From Candidatus Syntrophopropionicum ammoniitolerans (GTDB taxonomy: Bacteria > Bacillota > Desulfotomaculia > Desulfotomaculales > Pelotomaculaceae), in the NCBI GenBank assembly GCA_013201395.1, contig JABMJD010000020.1:1-35641 (forward strand): a stretch of 35,641 nt of DNA, given 5' to 3'. Of the stretch, positions 16,048 through 26,228 are shown piece after piece; position 1 is the stretch's first letter; every line of letters starts with the position of its first letter. The position numbers were made by a program, and so were the translations under genes. A model generated the notes under the pieces. It saw only the letters and a program-made list of their open reading frames with translations, ran no database searches and was not told where the DNA came from.

Positions 16048-18471
16048 TTGAGATCGGAAATTAAGACTCTTCCCCTGTTACCCTTGAGGGGATTGCTTGT
16101 TTTTCCGTATATGGTTATACACCTGGATGTCGGCCGCACCAAATCGGTGCAGGCTATTGAGGAAGCGATGATCCATGACCGGATCCTTTTTCTGGCCACC
16201 CAGAAAGAAGCCCAAACTGACGAGCCCGGTGTAGAGGATATTTATCAAATTGGTACTGTCGCCGAGGTTAAACAGCTTTTAAAACTACCCGGTGGGACAA
16301 TTAGGGTACTGGTTGAGGGTATTGCCCGGGCCAGGATAAACCGCTTTGTAGCATACGAACCATATTTCCAGGTGGAAATTGAACAATATTCTGAGGATTT
16401 TAAGAAAGACAGCGAAATTGAGGCTTTGATGCGCAGCCTGGTATACCAGTTTGAACAGTATGTCAAGCTGTCTAAGCGTATTCCACCGGAAACGGTAGTT
16501 TCTGTGGTCAATCTCGAGGAACCAGGGCGTCTGGCTGATATTATAGCCTCGCACCTGTCTTTGCGTGTTGAGGATAAACAAGGCATTTTAGAGGCTGTTG
16601 ATATTGCCGAGCGGCTGGAAAAACTGTGTGCTATAGTGGCCAAAGAGCTGGAAATTGTCGAACTGGAGCGCAAGATCAACATTCGTGTGCGCAAGCAAAT
16701 GGAGAAAACTCAGAAGGAATATTACCTGCGCGAGCAAATGAAGGCTATCCAGAGAGAACTCGGTGAAAAAGATGAACGTATGGCCGAAGGTGAAGAACTG
16801 CGGGAGAAAATTGCCAAGGCCAAATTCCCGAAGGATGTGGAGGAAAAGGCGCTAAAAGAAGTAGAACGCCTGGAAAAAATGCCTCCTATGGCTGCCGAGT
16901 CGGCAGTTGTGCGTAACTATCTGGACTGGCTGCTGGCGCTTCCTTGGGGCAAGGGAACAAGGGATCGTTTGGATCTGAAAGCAGCGGAGAAAATACTGGA
17001 AGAAGATCATTATGGTTTAAAAAAGGTAAAAGAACGTATTTTAGAATATCTGGCTATTCGCAAACTGGCTAAAAAGATGAAAGGGCCGATTATTTGTTTT
17101 GTCGGGCCGCCAGGTGTAGGGAAGACTTCTCTGGGACGTTCCATTGCCCGGGCCCTGGAGCGTAAATTTATCCGCATCTCCTTGGGTGGAGTCAGGGACG
17201 AGGCGGAAATCCGTGGTCACCGGCGTACCTATGTGGGTGCTATGCCCGGCCGGATCATCCAGGGTATTCGCCAGGCCGGTTCCAGAAACCCGGTCTTCCT
17301 GCTGGATGAGGTTGATAAAATGAATATGGATTTTCGTGGGGATCCTTCGGCGGCCCTGCTTGAGGTTCTTGACCCGGAGCAGAATAATACCTTTAGCGAT
17401 CACTACATCGAGGTACCTTTTGATTTGTCTCATGTCATGTTCATTACTACAGCCAATGTGCAGCAGAATATTCCCCGGCCCCTGCTGGATAGAATGGAAA
17501 TCATCTATCTATCTGGGTATACTGAAGAGGAAAAGCTGCAGATAGCTGTCCGGCATCTGATGCCAAAACAAATCAAAGAACATGGACTAACTAAAGAAAT
17601 GCTGCGGGTATCGGAAAACACCATCCGCAGAATAGCCCGCGAATACACACGGGAGTCGGGTGTCCGTAACCTGGAAAGAGAAATCGCTGCTATTTGCCGT
17701 AAAACAGCGCGTCAGGTTGTTAGTGACAAGGTCAAGAAAATCCGTGTTAGTACCCAAAACCTGGATAATTTCCTGGGCACACCACGTTACCGCTATGGCG
17801 TTGCTGAGTTGAATGACCAGGTTGGGGTAGCCACCGGTTTGGCCTGGACAGAAGTTGGCGGGGATACCCTGGCTATTGAGGTTTCTGTTTATAAGGGTAC
17901 GGGACGTCTTACCCTAACAGGTAAGTTGGGCGATGTGATGAAAGAATCGGCCCAGGCGGGCTACAGTTATGTCCGCAGCCGTGCTGCCGAATTAGGAATA
18001 GATGAGGATTCTTATGACAAACAGGATATTCATATCCACGTACCGGAGGGGGCGATTCCCAAGGATGGTCCCTCGGCCGGCATAACTATGGCTGTCTCCC
18101 TTGCCTCCGCGTATACCGGTCGTAAGGTGCGTCATGATGTAGCCATGACCGGGGAAATTACCTTGCGCGGTCGTGTTCTGCCGGTTGGTGGAATCAAAGA
18201 AAAGGTGCTGGCTGCCCACCGGGCAGGAATAAAGACTGTTGTTATGCCCAATGATAATAAAAAGGATTTAGATGAAATTCCAAAAAAGGTTAAGGATAAA
18301 ATAAAATTTATCCTGGTTGACCATATGGATCAGGTGTTGGCAACAGCCCTCATTGGCAGGGATTATGTTCCGGAACCGATAACGGCAGATGCACCGGTCA
18401 TGCCCCAACCGCCGGCCTATACAAATGCGACGGTTGTGGTAGACGAGGGAGGTACCCAGATTCCTTCATGA
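16048..18471 (+). CDS. lon: ATP-dependent protease La (Lon)
   Basis: The housekeeping AAA+ serine protease that degrades misfolded and short-lived regulatory proteins in the cytosol. The 807-residue protein is full length: N-terminal substrate-binding domain (about 5-205), coiled-coil linker, AAA+ domain with Walker A GPPGVGKT (353-360) and Walker [11 protein letters not shown], and the S16 domain with the catalytic dyad S676 (DGPSAGI) and K719 (GGIKEKVL). The start is TTG at 16048, preceded by AAGGGGGG at seven bases. The engB start overlaps its stop by four bases (ATGA), implying translational coupling. Confidence 0.97.
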   Translation: MRSEIKTLPLLPLRGLLVFPYMVIHLDVGRTKSVQAIEEAMIHDRILFLATQKEAQTDEPGVEDIYQIGTVAEVKQLLKLPGGTIRVLVEGIARARINRFVAYEPYFQVEIEQYSEDFKKDSEIEALMRSLVYQFEQYVKLSKRIPPETVVSVVNLEEPGRLADIIASHLSLRVEDKQGILEAVDIAERLEKLCAIVAKELEIVELERKINIRVRKQMEKTQKEYYLREQMKAIQRELGEKDERMAEGEELREKIAKAKFPKDVEEKALKEVERLEKMPPMAAESAVVRNYLDWLLALPWGKGTRDRLDLKAAEKILEEDHYGLKKVKERILEYLAIRKLAKKMKGPIICFVGPPGVGKTSLGRSIARALERKFIRISLGGVRDEAEIRGHRRTYVGAMPGRIIQGIRQAGSRNPVFLLDEVDKMNMDFRGDPSAALLEVLDPEQNNTFSDHYIEVPFDLSHVMFITTANVQQNIPRPLLDRMEIIYLSGYTEEEKLQIAVRHLMPKQIKEHGLTKEMLRVSENTIRRIAREYTRESGVRNLEREIAAICRKTARQVVSDKVKKIRVSTQNLDNFLGTPRYRYGVAELNDQVGVATGLAWTEVGGDTLAIEVSVYKGTGRLTLTGKLGDVMKESAQAGYSYVRSRAAELGIDEDSYDKQDIHIHVPEGAIPKDGPSAGITMAVSLASAYTGRKVRHDVAMTGEITLRGRVLPVGGIKEKVLAAHRAGIKTVVMPNDNKKDLDEIPKKVKDKIKFILVDHMDQVLATALIGRDYVPEPITADAPVMPQPPAYTNATVVVDEGGTQIPS

Positions 18472-19049
18472 AAATAAAATGCGTCGAATTTGTTACCAGT
18501 GCGGTTAAAGCCGCTGACTACCCGGCCGGGGGGCTTCCAGAAATTGCCCTGGCCGGGCGTTCTAATGTAGGAAAGTCTTCACTTTTAAACAGGCTTGTAA
18601 ATAGGAAAAGACTGGCCCGCTCCAGCAACACCCCCGGCCGCACCCGGCTGATTAATTTTTTTCAGGTTAATGGAGCCTTCTATCTGGTTGATTTGCCTGG
18701 TTACGGCTATGCCCGGGTTTCCAAGCGGGAAAAGGAAAGCTGGCGTGTAATGGTGGAAGGCTATTTGTCAGCGAGTAAAAATTTGCAAGGGGTTGTATTA
18801 CTCATAGACAGCCGGCATCCACCTACGGCCCAGGATATTCAAATGTACGAGTGGTTAAAGCACCATGACTTAAATACAGCAGTAGTGGCCACAAAGGCGG
18901 ATAAAAATTCCCGTTCCCGGCTATTGCGGTCTTTAAAGGTTATTAGCGCCGACCTCTCCCTGATGGAGGGAGACCAGTTGGTGCCCTTCTCAGCTGAAAC
19001 AGGTCTAGGGCGCGAAGAGTTGTTAGAAATAATCGCTAGTTGGCTTTAG
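18468..19049 (+). CDS. engB: Ribosome biogenesis GTP-binding protein YsxC/EngB
   Basis: An essential GTPase needed for late assembly of the large ribosomal subunit. The 193-residue protein shows G1 GRSNVGKS (30-37), G2 around TPGRTR, G3 DLPGYG (75-80), G4 TKAD (142-145) and G5 near FSAETG. The ATG overlaps the lon TGA, an arrangement conserved in Firmicutes (lon-ysxC). It ends 17 bases before the stop of the convergent binding-protein gene, and no terminator is visible between them. Confidence 0.97.
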   Translation: MKIKCVEFVTSAVKAADYPAGGLPEIALAGRSNVGKSSLLNRLVNRKRLARSSNTPGRTRLINFFQVNGAFYLVDLPGYGYARVSKREKESWRVMVEGYLSASKNLQGVVLLIDSRHPPTAQDIQMYEWLKHHDLNTAVVATKADKNSRSRLLRSLKVISADLSLMEGDQLVPFSAETGLGREELLEIIASWL

Positions 19050-19066
19050 AAAAATATCAAAACGAT

Positions 19067-20149
19067 TTACCACCTGCCTAAAAAACGCTGCAGAAAACCT
19101 TGTTCTTCCCCCTTTATCACCGGAACTTCGATAATGTTCTCTATGGCAATTTGACTAAAATCATTTAAAACGATTGATTCGAAGGGGATGTCAAGAGGGA
19201 TTTCTCCGGCATTTTTGGCGGCCCTGTGAAATCTTTCATAAGATTCCCTGGTAATCATCGGGTTTGCGGCCCAAATGCCCAGGGACTGGTAGCGACGGAT
19301 GGAATTTAACAAAACTGATTTGTCCAACTTGGGAAAAGAATCTGCAGCAGCCTCAGCTAGTTTCTCGGCACCTTGTGTGCTCATCCATAGCTGGGCTTTA
19401 TAAATAGCATTGGTGAATTTTTGGAATAATTCCGGGTTTGCTGCGATATTTTCAGGCATAGCAGCGTAAGCAGTCACAGCCATGTCCCCGGCGATCGGGC
19501 CCACTGCCGCCACTACCTTGCCGAAACCTTCGGCTTCAACAAGGGAAGCCTCCGGCTCCAGTAGTTGAATATAATCACCTGTCCCGGCTTGAAAGGCGGC
19601 GATTCGTAGATTGTCGGGGATATTGAAATATATGGTTACCCCTCTATAAGGTGGCAGTTCATAGTTTCTAAGAACGTTCTCCAGGGCTATTTGGGTGCTG
19701 TCATCATGTGCACTACCAATGATGGTTTGGCCTTTTATATCTGTCCACTGAAAATCCTCCCCACCATTTTCTGTCCTGGCCAGCAATAAGGAGCCGTCGC
19801 GGGCGGCTGCCACGGCAAATGCCCGTGGTTGTGGGCTACCTTCAGTGGGGTTAAACATGATTCTTTGTAAGCCACAGATCACAATATCGGCTCTGCCATC
19901 TATCAATGAGGCTCTGATAGCTTCAGCACTTGTGGCGCTAATAGTCACATTAAGGTTTTCCTCTGCGAAAAACCCCAGGTTTTGGGCCAGATATTGGGGC
20001 AGGTAAAATGGTGAGTGTATGGATTCTAAAACCTTAACATTATAAGCTTCCTCAGTCGGCATCGTTTTTTTTAAATGTATCGCTACAGCAAAGGATGCGA
20101 TAGCTCCAAGAAGAATAATGACTGCTATTAATTTGGTTCTGGACTGCAA
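19067..20149 (-). CDS. ABC transporter solute-binding protein, NMT1/SsuA-like, orphan
   Basis: A periplasmic-type binding protein of the NitT/TauT family (nitrate, sulfonate, thiamine precursor or similar ligands). The 360-residue protein has an N-terminal hydrophobic anchor, then HSPFYLPQYLAQNLGFFAEENLNV, a typical start of the NMT1 fold, and the DGRADIVICGLQ region. No lipobox Cys is seen after the hydrophobic segment, so it is probably held by an uncleaved anchor or secreted. The start is TTG at 20149, placed five bases after a run of eight G. Upstream in-frame ATGs lack a ribosome-binding site. No permease or ATPase gene lies nearby, so ligand and partners are unknown. Confidence 0.8.
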   Translation of the reverse strand: MQSRTKLIAVIILLGAIASFAVAIHLKKTMPTEEAYNVKVLESIHSPFYLPQYLAQNLGFFAEENLNVTISATSAEAIRASLIDGRADIVICGLQRIMFNPTEGSPQPRAFAVAAARDGSLLLARTENGGEDFQWTDIKGQTIIGSAHDDSTQIALENVLRNYELPPYRGVTIYFNIPDNLRIAAFQAGTGDYIQLLEPEASLVEAEGFGKVVAAVGPIAGDMAVTAYAAMPENIAANPELFQKFTNAIYKAQLWMSTQGAEKLAEAAADSFPKLDKSVLLNSIRRYQSLGIWAANPMITRESYERFHRAAKNAGEIPLDIPFESIVLNDFSQIAIENIIEVPVIKGEEQGFLQRFLGRW

Positions 20150-20299
20150 TTTAACCCCCCCCTGCTTCCCCCTATCATTCATTATTATTGTGCACAAAAG
20201 GTTTTAATGACTGTCAAAACCATAAAAAAACCAGAGGATCATTTGCATAATATGGTAAATGGGGCATAGTATTCTATATAGGTAAAGGGGGGAGCCATT

Positions 20300-20761
20300 T
20301 TGAAGGGGTTAACTTTTGTGCGCTGGTCCAAAAGCCAGACACCTGTGTTTAGCAGGTTCAGGGCTGGAGCCGCGTTGGTCGGCCTGGCCTGGGCGCTGGG
20401 GATAACGTTTGCCGCCTGTATATTAATGTTCGCCTGGGTGGTGCTATCTGTTGGGCCTGTTTATAATTTTAGTACCTTTGTAATTGCAGGTTCTATTTCC
20501 GGGGCAGTTGCCGGCGGGGCCGTTTGTGGCCGGGCAGCAAGGTCAATGGGTTTGGCCCATGGTTTTTTGACCGGCCTGTCTTATGGGCTGCTGCTGGCTA
20601 TTTTATTCTATATCGGTAGTAGTGCCACCCTGAGTGCCGCCGAGTTATCACCGCGTGTTCTGCTACTGGGAGTGGCGGGTGCTTTCGGTGGGCTATTGGG
20701 TGTGAATTCACACGTTAGGAAGAAGACTACTTTCACCGCCAGGGAGCGGCCATTTGTTTAG
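20300..20761 (+). CDS. Small integral membrane protein, TIGR04086-like
   Basis: A 153-residue protein with four hydrophobic segments and Gly/Ala-rich helices (SISGAVAGGAVCGRAARSMG, then GFLTGLSYGLLLAILFYIG). The layout resembles the TIGR04086/DUF3792 (YrzE-like) membrane proteins of spore-formers, whose function is unknown. The start is TTG at 20300 with AAGGGGGGAG upstream. A weak promoter TTGCAT-18-TAGTAT (20243-20272) precedes it. It stands alone between the divergent binding protein and the valS T-box. Confidence 0.75.
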   Translation: MKGLTFVRWSKSQTPVFSRFRAGAALVGLAWALGITFAACILMFAWVVLSVGPVYNFSTFVIAGSISGAVAGGAVCGRAARSMGLAHGFLTGLSYGLLLAILFYIGSSATLSAAELSPRVLLLGVAGAFGGLLGVNSHVRKKTTFTARERPFV

Positions 20762-20774
20762 TTCTATCTTTTGG

Positions 20775-20803
20775 TTGACATCGCCACCTAAAATCCTTAT
20801 CAT
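20775..20803 (+). promoter_or_regulatory. Sigma-A type promoter of valS
   Basis: A perfect TTGACA (20775-20780) and TATCAT (20798-20803) are 17 bases apart, placing the transcript start near 20810 at the beginning of the T-box leader. Confidence 0.75.
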
Positions 20804-20809
20804 ATTTTG

Positions 20810-21082
20810 TAGACTATATTGAACGGCTATGAAAGGGAGGGGGCGGTTCCCCGGGCATGTGCACTAGAGATGGAAATCCCAGGCTGAAAGATTTCCTGCC
20901 CGCGCCGATCCTGGTCGCCCTGGAGTTCCAGTGCCGAACCGATAGTAGGCACCGGCGGGTTTTGCCCGTTACAGCAATTTGGTAGAGAGCTGCCGGTTAA
21001 AAGAATAGCCATTAACCGGAACCAGGGTGGTACCGCGGATGAACACCTCATCCGTCCTTGTAGACGGAAGGGGTTTTTTTAT
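20810..21082 (+). promoter_or_regulatory. T-box leader of valS (specifier GUC, valine)
   Basis: A tRNA-sensing riboswitch. The conserved T-box core AGGGTGGTACCGCG lies at 21024-21037. Stem I begins with the ATGAAAGGGAGG region (20828-20839) and has the AGAGA/GCTGAAAG distal elements. The specifier GTC at 20914-20916 is followed by G and CCCTGGAG, the usual context. A terminator (CCGTC / GACGG at 21052-21067, then seven T) ends the leader. Uncharged tRNA-Val should stabilise the antiterminator and allow valS expression, as known for this class. Confidence 0.92.
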
Positions 21083-21143
21083 TATTTGGGCACTATTTAC
21101 CCAGTAATTTTTTATTAACTATTATGAGAGGTGGAATCATTCA

Positions 21144-23786
21144 TTGACCAAGATAAACATGCCTTCAACCTATGATCCCAGCCAGGTGGAAGGGAAAAGG
21201 TATCAACACTGGGAGGAAAGCGGGTTTTTCCATACGGAGGTAAATACTGAGCAGGAACCCTTTGTAATAGTAATGCCCCCGCCAAATGTGACCGGACAGT
21301 TACACATGGGACATGCTCTTGATAACACCTTGCAGGATATTCTCACCCGCTGGCGCCGGATGCAAGGGTACAATGCCCTCTGGCTGCCGGGCACAGACCA
21401 CGCCGGCATAGCAACCCAGGCCAGGGTGGAAGAAAGCCTGACCAAAGAAGGTGTTTCCCGCTATGATATCGGTCGCCAGGAATTTTTAAAAAAAGTATGG
21501 GATTGGAAGGAAAGGTATGGTAACAGGATCACCACTCAGTTACGCAGACTGGGCGCCTCCTGTGACTGGCAACGGGAACGCTTTACTATGGACGAGGGCT
21601 GCTCGGAAGCGGTTCTGGAGGTTTTTATCAAACTATATGAACGGGGCCTGATATACCGTGATTATTATATTACCAACTGGTGCCCTAAATGCCACACCAC
21701 CATTTCCGACATTGAAGTGGAGCACCTGGATCAGCCGGGGCATTTTTATCATATCAGGTATCCATTTAAAGACGGGGACAATGATGTCATACTAGCCACT
21801 ACCCGCCCGGAAACAATGCTTGGGGACGTGGCAGTGGCCGTGCATCCGGGCGATGAACGCTACCGGGATCTGGTAGGAAAAACTCTGATCCTGCCTCTGG
21901 TGGGGCGGGAAATGCCGGTGATAGCAGATGAATATGTGGACCCATCCTTTGGTACCGGGGTAGTGAAAATCACTCCGGCCCATGACCCCAATGACTTTGA
22001 GGTAGGCAGGAGACATGACCTGCCCCAGGTAGCTGTAATCGACAAGGATGGGAAAATGAGCCCGGAAGCCGGACCTCGCTACGAGGGTCTTGATCGTTAC
22101 GAATGCCGTAAAAAAATAGTGCGGGATTTAGATGCCGGCGGCTACCTGGTTAAAACAGAAGATCATGCCCATGCAGTGGGTCATTGTTACCGCTGCCACA
22201 CTGTGATTGAGCCCATGCTTTCCCGACAGTGGTTTGTCCGGATGAAACCCCTGGCTGAACCGGCCATTGAAGCGGTAAAAGATGGGCGGATCCGCTTTAT
22301 CCCGGAGCGGTTTACCAAGGTTTACCTTAATTGGATGGAAAATATACGTGACTGGTGTATATCCCGCCAGCTTTGGTGGGGACACCGTATTCCCGTATGG
22401 TATTGCCGGGATTGTGAAGAAATGGTTGCCTCTAAGGACCCGGTGACCAAATGCCCAAGATGCGGCAGCACGACCCTGGAACAAGACCCTGATGTTCTGG
22501 ACACCTGGTTTTCCTCTGCCCTTTGGCCATTTTCTACCCTGGGCTGGCCCGAAAAGACCCTCGATCTGGCTTATTACTACCCGACCACAGTAATGGTTAC
22601 CGGCCGGGATATTATCTTTTTCTGGGTGGCACGGATGATTTTCTCCGGACTGGCCTTTATGAACGAGGTGCCTTTCCGTGATGTTTTCATACACGGGCTG
22701 GTTATGGATGCCCTGGGTCGGAAAATGAGCAAATCCCTGGGCAACGGTGTTGATCCTATTGATGTGATCGAATCTCATGGCGCGGATAGCCTGCGCTTCA
22801 TGCTGGTCACGGGCAATACCCCCGGTAATGACCTGCGGTTTCATTTTGAAAGGCTGGATGGTGCCCGCAATTTTGTCAATAAACTATGGAATGCTTCACG
22901 CTTTACACTGATGAATCTAGAGGATTACCAACCAGGAGAAAAAACGGGTCCCCTTAACCTGGCCGATCGATGGATTGTCAGTCGCTACCAGTTAGCGATC
23001 AAGGAAACAACAGAGTTCCTGGAGGCTTACGAACTGGGTGAAGCGGCCCGGGTTTTGTACGAATTCACCTGGAATGAGCTTTGTGATTGGTACATTGAAC
23101 TGGCCAAACCCAGGCTTTATGGAAAAACAACTGCTGCCGATCGATACACAGCACAGAGTGTTTTGTCTTCGGTACTCAAGGGGACGCTTGAACTGCTGCA
23201 TCCTTTTATGCCCTTTATTACTGAGGAAATCTGGCAGCACCTGCCTGATCATGGTATCACCATTATGCGGGCACCCTGGCCTGAGTTCCGGGAGGATTTG
23301 GTAGACACTGCAGCTATGCAGGAAATGGATCTGCTGATGGAGATAACCAGGGCTATCCGTCACATCCGGGGAGAAATGAATGTGCCTCCGGGACGCCAGG
23401 CGGAGGTATTGCTGGTTGCCCCGGATGATACAAGAACAATAATAGAAAAAAATGTGGAATATGTGCAACTCCTGTCTAATGCTGTTGTAAAAACCTATCC
23501 GGTATTAGAACAAACACCGGAGCAAGCAGCCCATGCCGTGACTAAAGGAGTGGGGGTTTTTGTCCCTCTGAAAGGGCTCATTGATATAGATAAGGAAATA
23601 GCCCGCCAGGCAAAGGAACTTGCCCATGTAGAAAAGGACCTGGCCCGGGTGCGTGGCAAATTAGCCAATGCCGGATTTTTGGGCAAGGCGCCGGCTGAAA
23701 TTATTGAAAAAGAAAAAGCTAAGGAAGAGGAACTAGCGGGTAAACAGTCTGCTATCAAGGAAAGGCTGGCCATGTTGGGACGATAG
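21144..23786 (+). CDS. valS: Valyl-tRNA synthetase
   Basis: A class I synthetase that charges tRNA-Val in the cytosol. The 880-residue protein has the HIGH motif as HMGH (54-57), the CP1 editing domain, Cys pairs (CPKC; CRDC and CPRC) that may bind zinc, KMSKS at 527-531, the anticodon-binding domain and the C-terminal coiled coil (about 805-880). The start is TTG at 21144, behind GAGAGGTGG. An in-frame ATG five codons later is possible but has no better site. Expression is controlled by the T-box immediately upstream. folC follows 26 bases later and is probably cotranscribed. Confidence 0.97.
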   Translation: MTKINMPSTYDPSQVEGKRYQHWEESGFFHTEVNTEQEPFVIVMPPPNVTGQLHMGHALDNTLQDILTRWRRMQGYNALWLPGTDHAGIATQARVEESLTKEGVSRYDIGRQEFLKKVWDWKERYGNRITTQLRRLGASCDWQRERFTMDEGCSEAVLEVFIKLYERGLIYRDYYITNWCPKCHTTISDIEVEHLDQPGHFYHIRYPFKDGDNDVILATTRPETMLGDVAVAVHPGDERYRDLVGKTLILPLVGREMPVIADEYVDPSFGTGVVKITPAHDPNDFEVGRRHDLPQVAVIDKDGKMSPEAGPRYEGLDRYECRKKIVRDLDAGGYLVKTEDHAHAVGHCYRCHTVIEPMLSRQWFVRMKPLAEPAIEAVKDGRIRFIPERFTKVYLNWMENIRDWCISRQLWWGHRIPVWYCRDCEEMVASKDPVTKCPRCGSTTLEQDPDVLDTWFSSALWPFSTLGWPEKTLDLAYYYPTTVMVTGRDIIFFWVARMIFSGLAFMNEVPFRDVFIHGLVMDALGRKMSKSLGNGVDPIDVIESHGADSLRFMLVTGNTPGNDLRFHFERLDGARNFVNKLWNASRFTLMNLEDYQPGEKTGPLNLADRWIVSRYQLAIKETTEFLEAYELGEAARVLYEFTWNELCDWYIELAKPRLYGKTTAADRYTAQSVLSSVLKGTLELLHPFMPFITEEIWQHLPDHGITIMRAPWPEFREDLVDTAAMQEMDLLMEITRAIRHIRGEMNVPPGRQAEVLLVAPDDTRTIIEKNVEYVQLLSNAVVKTYPVLEQTPEQAAHAVTKGVGVFVPLKGLIDIDKEIARQAKELAHVEKDLARVRGKLANAGFLGKAPAEIIEKEKAKEEELAGKQSAIKERLAMLGR

Positions 23787-23812
23787 ATAGAGGGAACGGG
23801 GACATCATCACC

Positions 23813-25123
23813 ATGAACTACGAAGAAGCCATGGAATATCTGCAGGGTTTAACTAGATTTGGTATCAATCTGGGTCTCAGCCGCATTGAGGAATTACTGG
23901 CCAGGTTGGGGGACCCCCACCGAAAAGGTTTGAAAATTATCCACATTGGCGGTACCAACGGCAAAGGTTCCACCACAGCCATGCTGGCCGGTATCCTGCG
24001 TGCTGCAGGATACCGGGTGGGTGCCTTCACTTCCCCCCATCTGCACTCCTATACTGAAAGATATACGATTAACGGAATAGAGATCGAACAGGTGGAAATT
24101 GCCGCCTTGTTAACCGAGCTCCGCCCCCACCTGGATGAGATGGTAGCGGCGGGACATGAATGTCCCACTGAATTTGAGGTGGGCACGGCCCTGGCCTTTT
24201 TGTATTTTTTTAGGGAGAAGGTAGACTATCTGCTTCTGGAAGTGGGGCTGGGGGGGGCCATTGATTCAACCAATGTGGCCTTGCCGCTGTTGGCTGTAAT
24301 CACCAATGTGGCCAAAGATCATCTTAATTACCTGGGCCATACAATCAGGGAGATAGCTACCGTAAAGGCAGGTATTATCAAGCCGGGTATACCGGTGGTG
24401 ACTGCCGCCACCGGCACCGGGCTTCAGGTAGTGGAGCAGGTTTCCAGTGACAAAGGTTGCCCATTAACCAGGGTGGGGCAGGATATAACCTGGGCGCCGG
24501 AGGCCCATTCAATTAGTGGCCAGCATTTTTCCATTTGGGGACAAAAGGGGTCATACGAAGGCCTGGAAATAAGGCTATTAGGCCGCCACCAACTGGTTAA
24601 TGCCGCCACGGCCATAGGTGTAGTGGAAGGTTTAATAGAAAAAGGAGCACAGATTGGTAAAGAGGAAATCCGCGGCGGGCTGGCTGCGGCATCCATACCC
24701 GGCCGGCTGGAAATCACCAGCCTCCAACCATTGACAATAATAGACGGGGCCCACAACTATGCAGGCGCCAGAAGCCTCAAGTCAGCACTGGCGGACTATT
24801 TCCCGGACCGGGACATAGTCCTGGTAATCGGCATGCTGGATGACAAGGAACGTGGCCATGTGGTGGATGTGTTAGTCCCCGGAGCCAAAGCAGTGGTTGT
24901 GACCAAACCGGACAGCCCCAGGTCTGGGGACTGGCGGCACCTGGCCGGTTTGGCAGGCCGGCATACTGCAAATATTTACCTGTCCGCAGATGTAGGTGAG
25001 GCTTTGGATCAGGCCCGAAACCTGACTGGGCCTGAGGACCTGCTGTGTATAACCGGTTCAATTTATCTGGTGGCGGAAGCCCGTGGCAAGCTTCTGACGG
25101 TGGGGCATAAGGATCTGAATTAA
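23813..25123 (+). CDS. folC: Folylpolyglutamate synthase/dihydrofolate synthase
   Basis: It adds glutamate to dihydropteroate and to reduced folates using ATP, in the Mur ligase family. The 436-residue protein has the P-loop GGTNGKGST (46-54), the conserved YLLLEVGLGG followed by a DSTN motif, and NVAKDHLNYLG. The ATG at 23813 is used. The valS-folC order is common in Firmicutes, so folC likely falls under the valS T-box. A short hairpin AACTGG / CCAGTT (25122-25142) with four T after the stop may be a weak terminator. Confidence 0.95.
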   Translation: MNYEEAMEYLQGLTRFGINLGLSRIEELLARLGDPHRKGLKIIHIGGTNGKGSTTAMLAGILRAAGYRVGAFTSPHLHSYTERYTINGIEIEQVEIAALLTELRPHLDEMVAAGHECPTEFEVGTALAFLYFFREKVDYLLLEVGLGGAIDSTNVALPLLAVITNVAKDHLNYLGHTIREIATVKAGIIKPGIPVVTAATGTGLQVVEQVSSDKGCPLTRVGQDITWAPEAHSISGQHFSIWGQKGSYEGLEIRLLGRHQLVNAATAIGVVEGLIEKGAQIGKEEIRGGLAAASIPGRLEITSLQPLTIIDGAHNYAGARSLKSALADYFPDRDIVLVIGMLDDKERGHVVDVLVPGAKAVVVTKPDSPRSGDWRHLAGLAGRHTANIYLSADVGEALDQARNLTGPEDLLCITGSIYLVAEARGKLLTVGHKDLN

Positions 25124-25172
25124 CTGGGCAAGAAGGCCAGTTTTACCATAATTTTAAACCTTTAGCCACTGC

Positions 25173-25201
25173 TTGTCATAAAATGCTTATGATGATAAAC
25201 T
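25173..25201 (+). promoter_or_regulatory. Possible promoter for the DUF4321-maf unit
   Basis: TTGTCA (25173-25178) and TAAACT (25196-25201) are spaced by 17 bases, about 60 bases upstream of the DUF4321 gene. Confidence 0.45.
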
Positions 25202-25259
25202 GTATTAGCGTAGCGCGTACTTTTGCAATCAGTTAATCCTTTTAATGCGGGTGTTATAG

Positions 25260-25517
25260 ATGGCCAGGAATTTTAAAAATTACGGCAGTATCTGGGTGCT
25301 GGTTTTGCTTATATTAATTGGCGGTCTAGCGGGTAGTGCCGTGGGTGATGCTTTAGCGCCGACGCTGCCCTGGCTAAAAACAACCTCGCTAATTGGTTTG
25401 AAGCCCTTTACCCTGGACCTCAGATTTTTGAACATCACTTTCGGTTTTACCATTGCCCTTGGCCCACTCACGGCATTGGGTATGATCCTCGGCTATATAG
25501 TATATCGCAGGATATGA
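25260..25517 (+). CDS. DUF4321 family small membrane protein
   Basis: An 85-residue protein with two membrane helices (about 11-32 and 58-81) separated by a short loop (LKTTSLIGLKPFTLDL). The pattern GGLAGSAVGDALA followed by GLKPFTLDLRFLNITFGFT matches DUF4321, a family of unknown function usually found next to maf in Clostridia. The stop overlaps the maf ATG by four bases, so the two are translationally coupled. The ribosome-binding site is weak (GGGTG). Confidence 0.85.
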   Translation: MARNFKNYGSIWVLVLLILIGGLAGSAVGDALAPTLPWLKTTSLIGLKPFTLDLRFLNITFGFTIALGPLTALGMILGYIVYRRI

Positions 25518-26107
25518 CAAAGATGAAAAAATTAGTTCTTGCCTCCTCTTCCCCTCGCCGGGCGGAGCTATTAAGGCAAATTGGCTTGAATTTTGAAATA
25601 ATAACAAGCGATGTGGATGAAACCCTGCTGCCCGGTTTGAGCCCGCCTGAGCAGGTTGAATACCTGGCCAGGAAAAAGGCAGAGGCAGTAGCTCGCGAGG
25701 TGAATAGTGGTATTGATGGTATTGTTATTGCCGCCGATACTATTGTTGTGTGGCAAGAACAAATACTGGGCAAGCCCCTTGATGGGGAAGAGGCCTTTGC
25801 TATTCTTTCCCGGCTGCAGGGCAGCGCTCATGATGTTTTTACGGGGATAGCCCTGGTTGATACTCACACTGGTGGGGTTTTAACAGGGCATGAGCAAACA
25901 AGGGTTTTTCTCAGAGCTATAGAGGAGGATGAAATTCGCCGTTACATTGATTCCGGGGAACCTTTGGACAAAGCGGGAGCGTATGGTGTCCAGGGTTTGG
26001 CAGCAATATTTATAGAGAGGCTGGAGGGCTGTTATACCAATGTGGTTGGTTTACCGTTGGCCAGGCTTTCACTAATGTTCAAAAAATTTGGTTTTAATGT
26101 GTTGTAA
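25514..26107 (+). CDS. maf: Maf nucleoside triphosphate pyrophosphatase
   Basis: It hydrolyses non-canonical or modified dTTP/UTP to the monophosphate and is linked to septum control in Bacillus. The 197-residue protein has the signature LASSSPRRAELLRQ, TSDVDETLL, and the catalytic-site AADTIVVW region. The ATG at 25514 overlaps the upstream stop. An ATG at 25523 (MKKLVLAS) is an equally good start and resembles homologues more closely. It is the first gene of the classic maf-radC-mreBCD cluster. Confidence 0.95.
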   Translation: MTKMKKLVLASSSPRRAELLRQIGLNFEIITSDVDETLLPGLSPPEQVEYLARKKAEAVAREVNSGIDGIVIAADTIVVWQEQILGKPLDGEEAFAILSRLQGSAHDVFTGIALVDTHTGGVLTGHEQTRVFLRAIEEDEIRRYIDSGEPLDKAGAYGVQGLAAIFIERLEGCYTNVVGLPLARLSLMFKKFGFNVL

Positions 26108-26124
26108 AATACAAAAAACATCTA

Positions 26125-26228
26125 ACAGGATTAACAGGATTAGGGATATTAGCAATTAGATCACTGAATTCCAACATCATGGGTTCATTGTCTGTTTCAT
26201 TATTTATAAATAATCCTGCAAATCCTGT
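26125..26228. repeat. Inverted repeat element between maf and radC
   Basis: The left arm, two ACAGGATT-type units (26125-26142), is matched by an inverted right arm (26211-26228) over 18 bases with two mismatches, enclosing a 68-base AT-rich centre. Such ACAGGATT repeats occur as dispersed intergenic elements in many bacteria. A related fragment may lie at 31645-31664. Confidence 0.6.

Noticed and set aside
22128-22844. Minus-strand frame of 238 codons inside valS
   Set aside because: Antisense shadow of a well-supported synthetase gene, with no ribosome-binding site.
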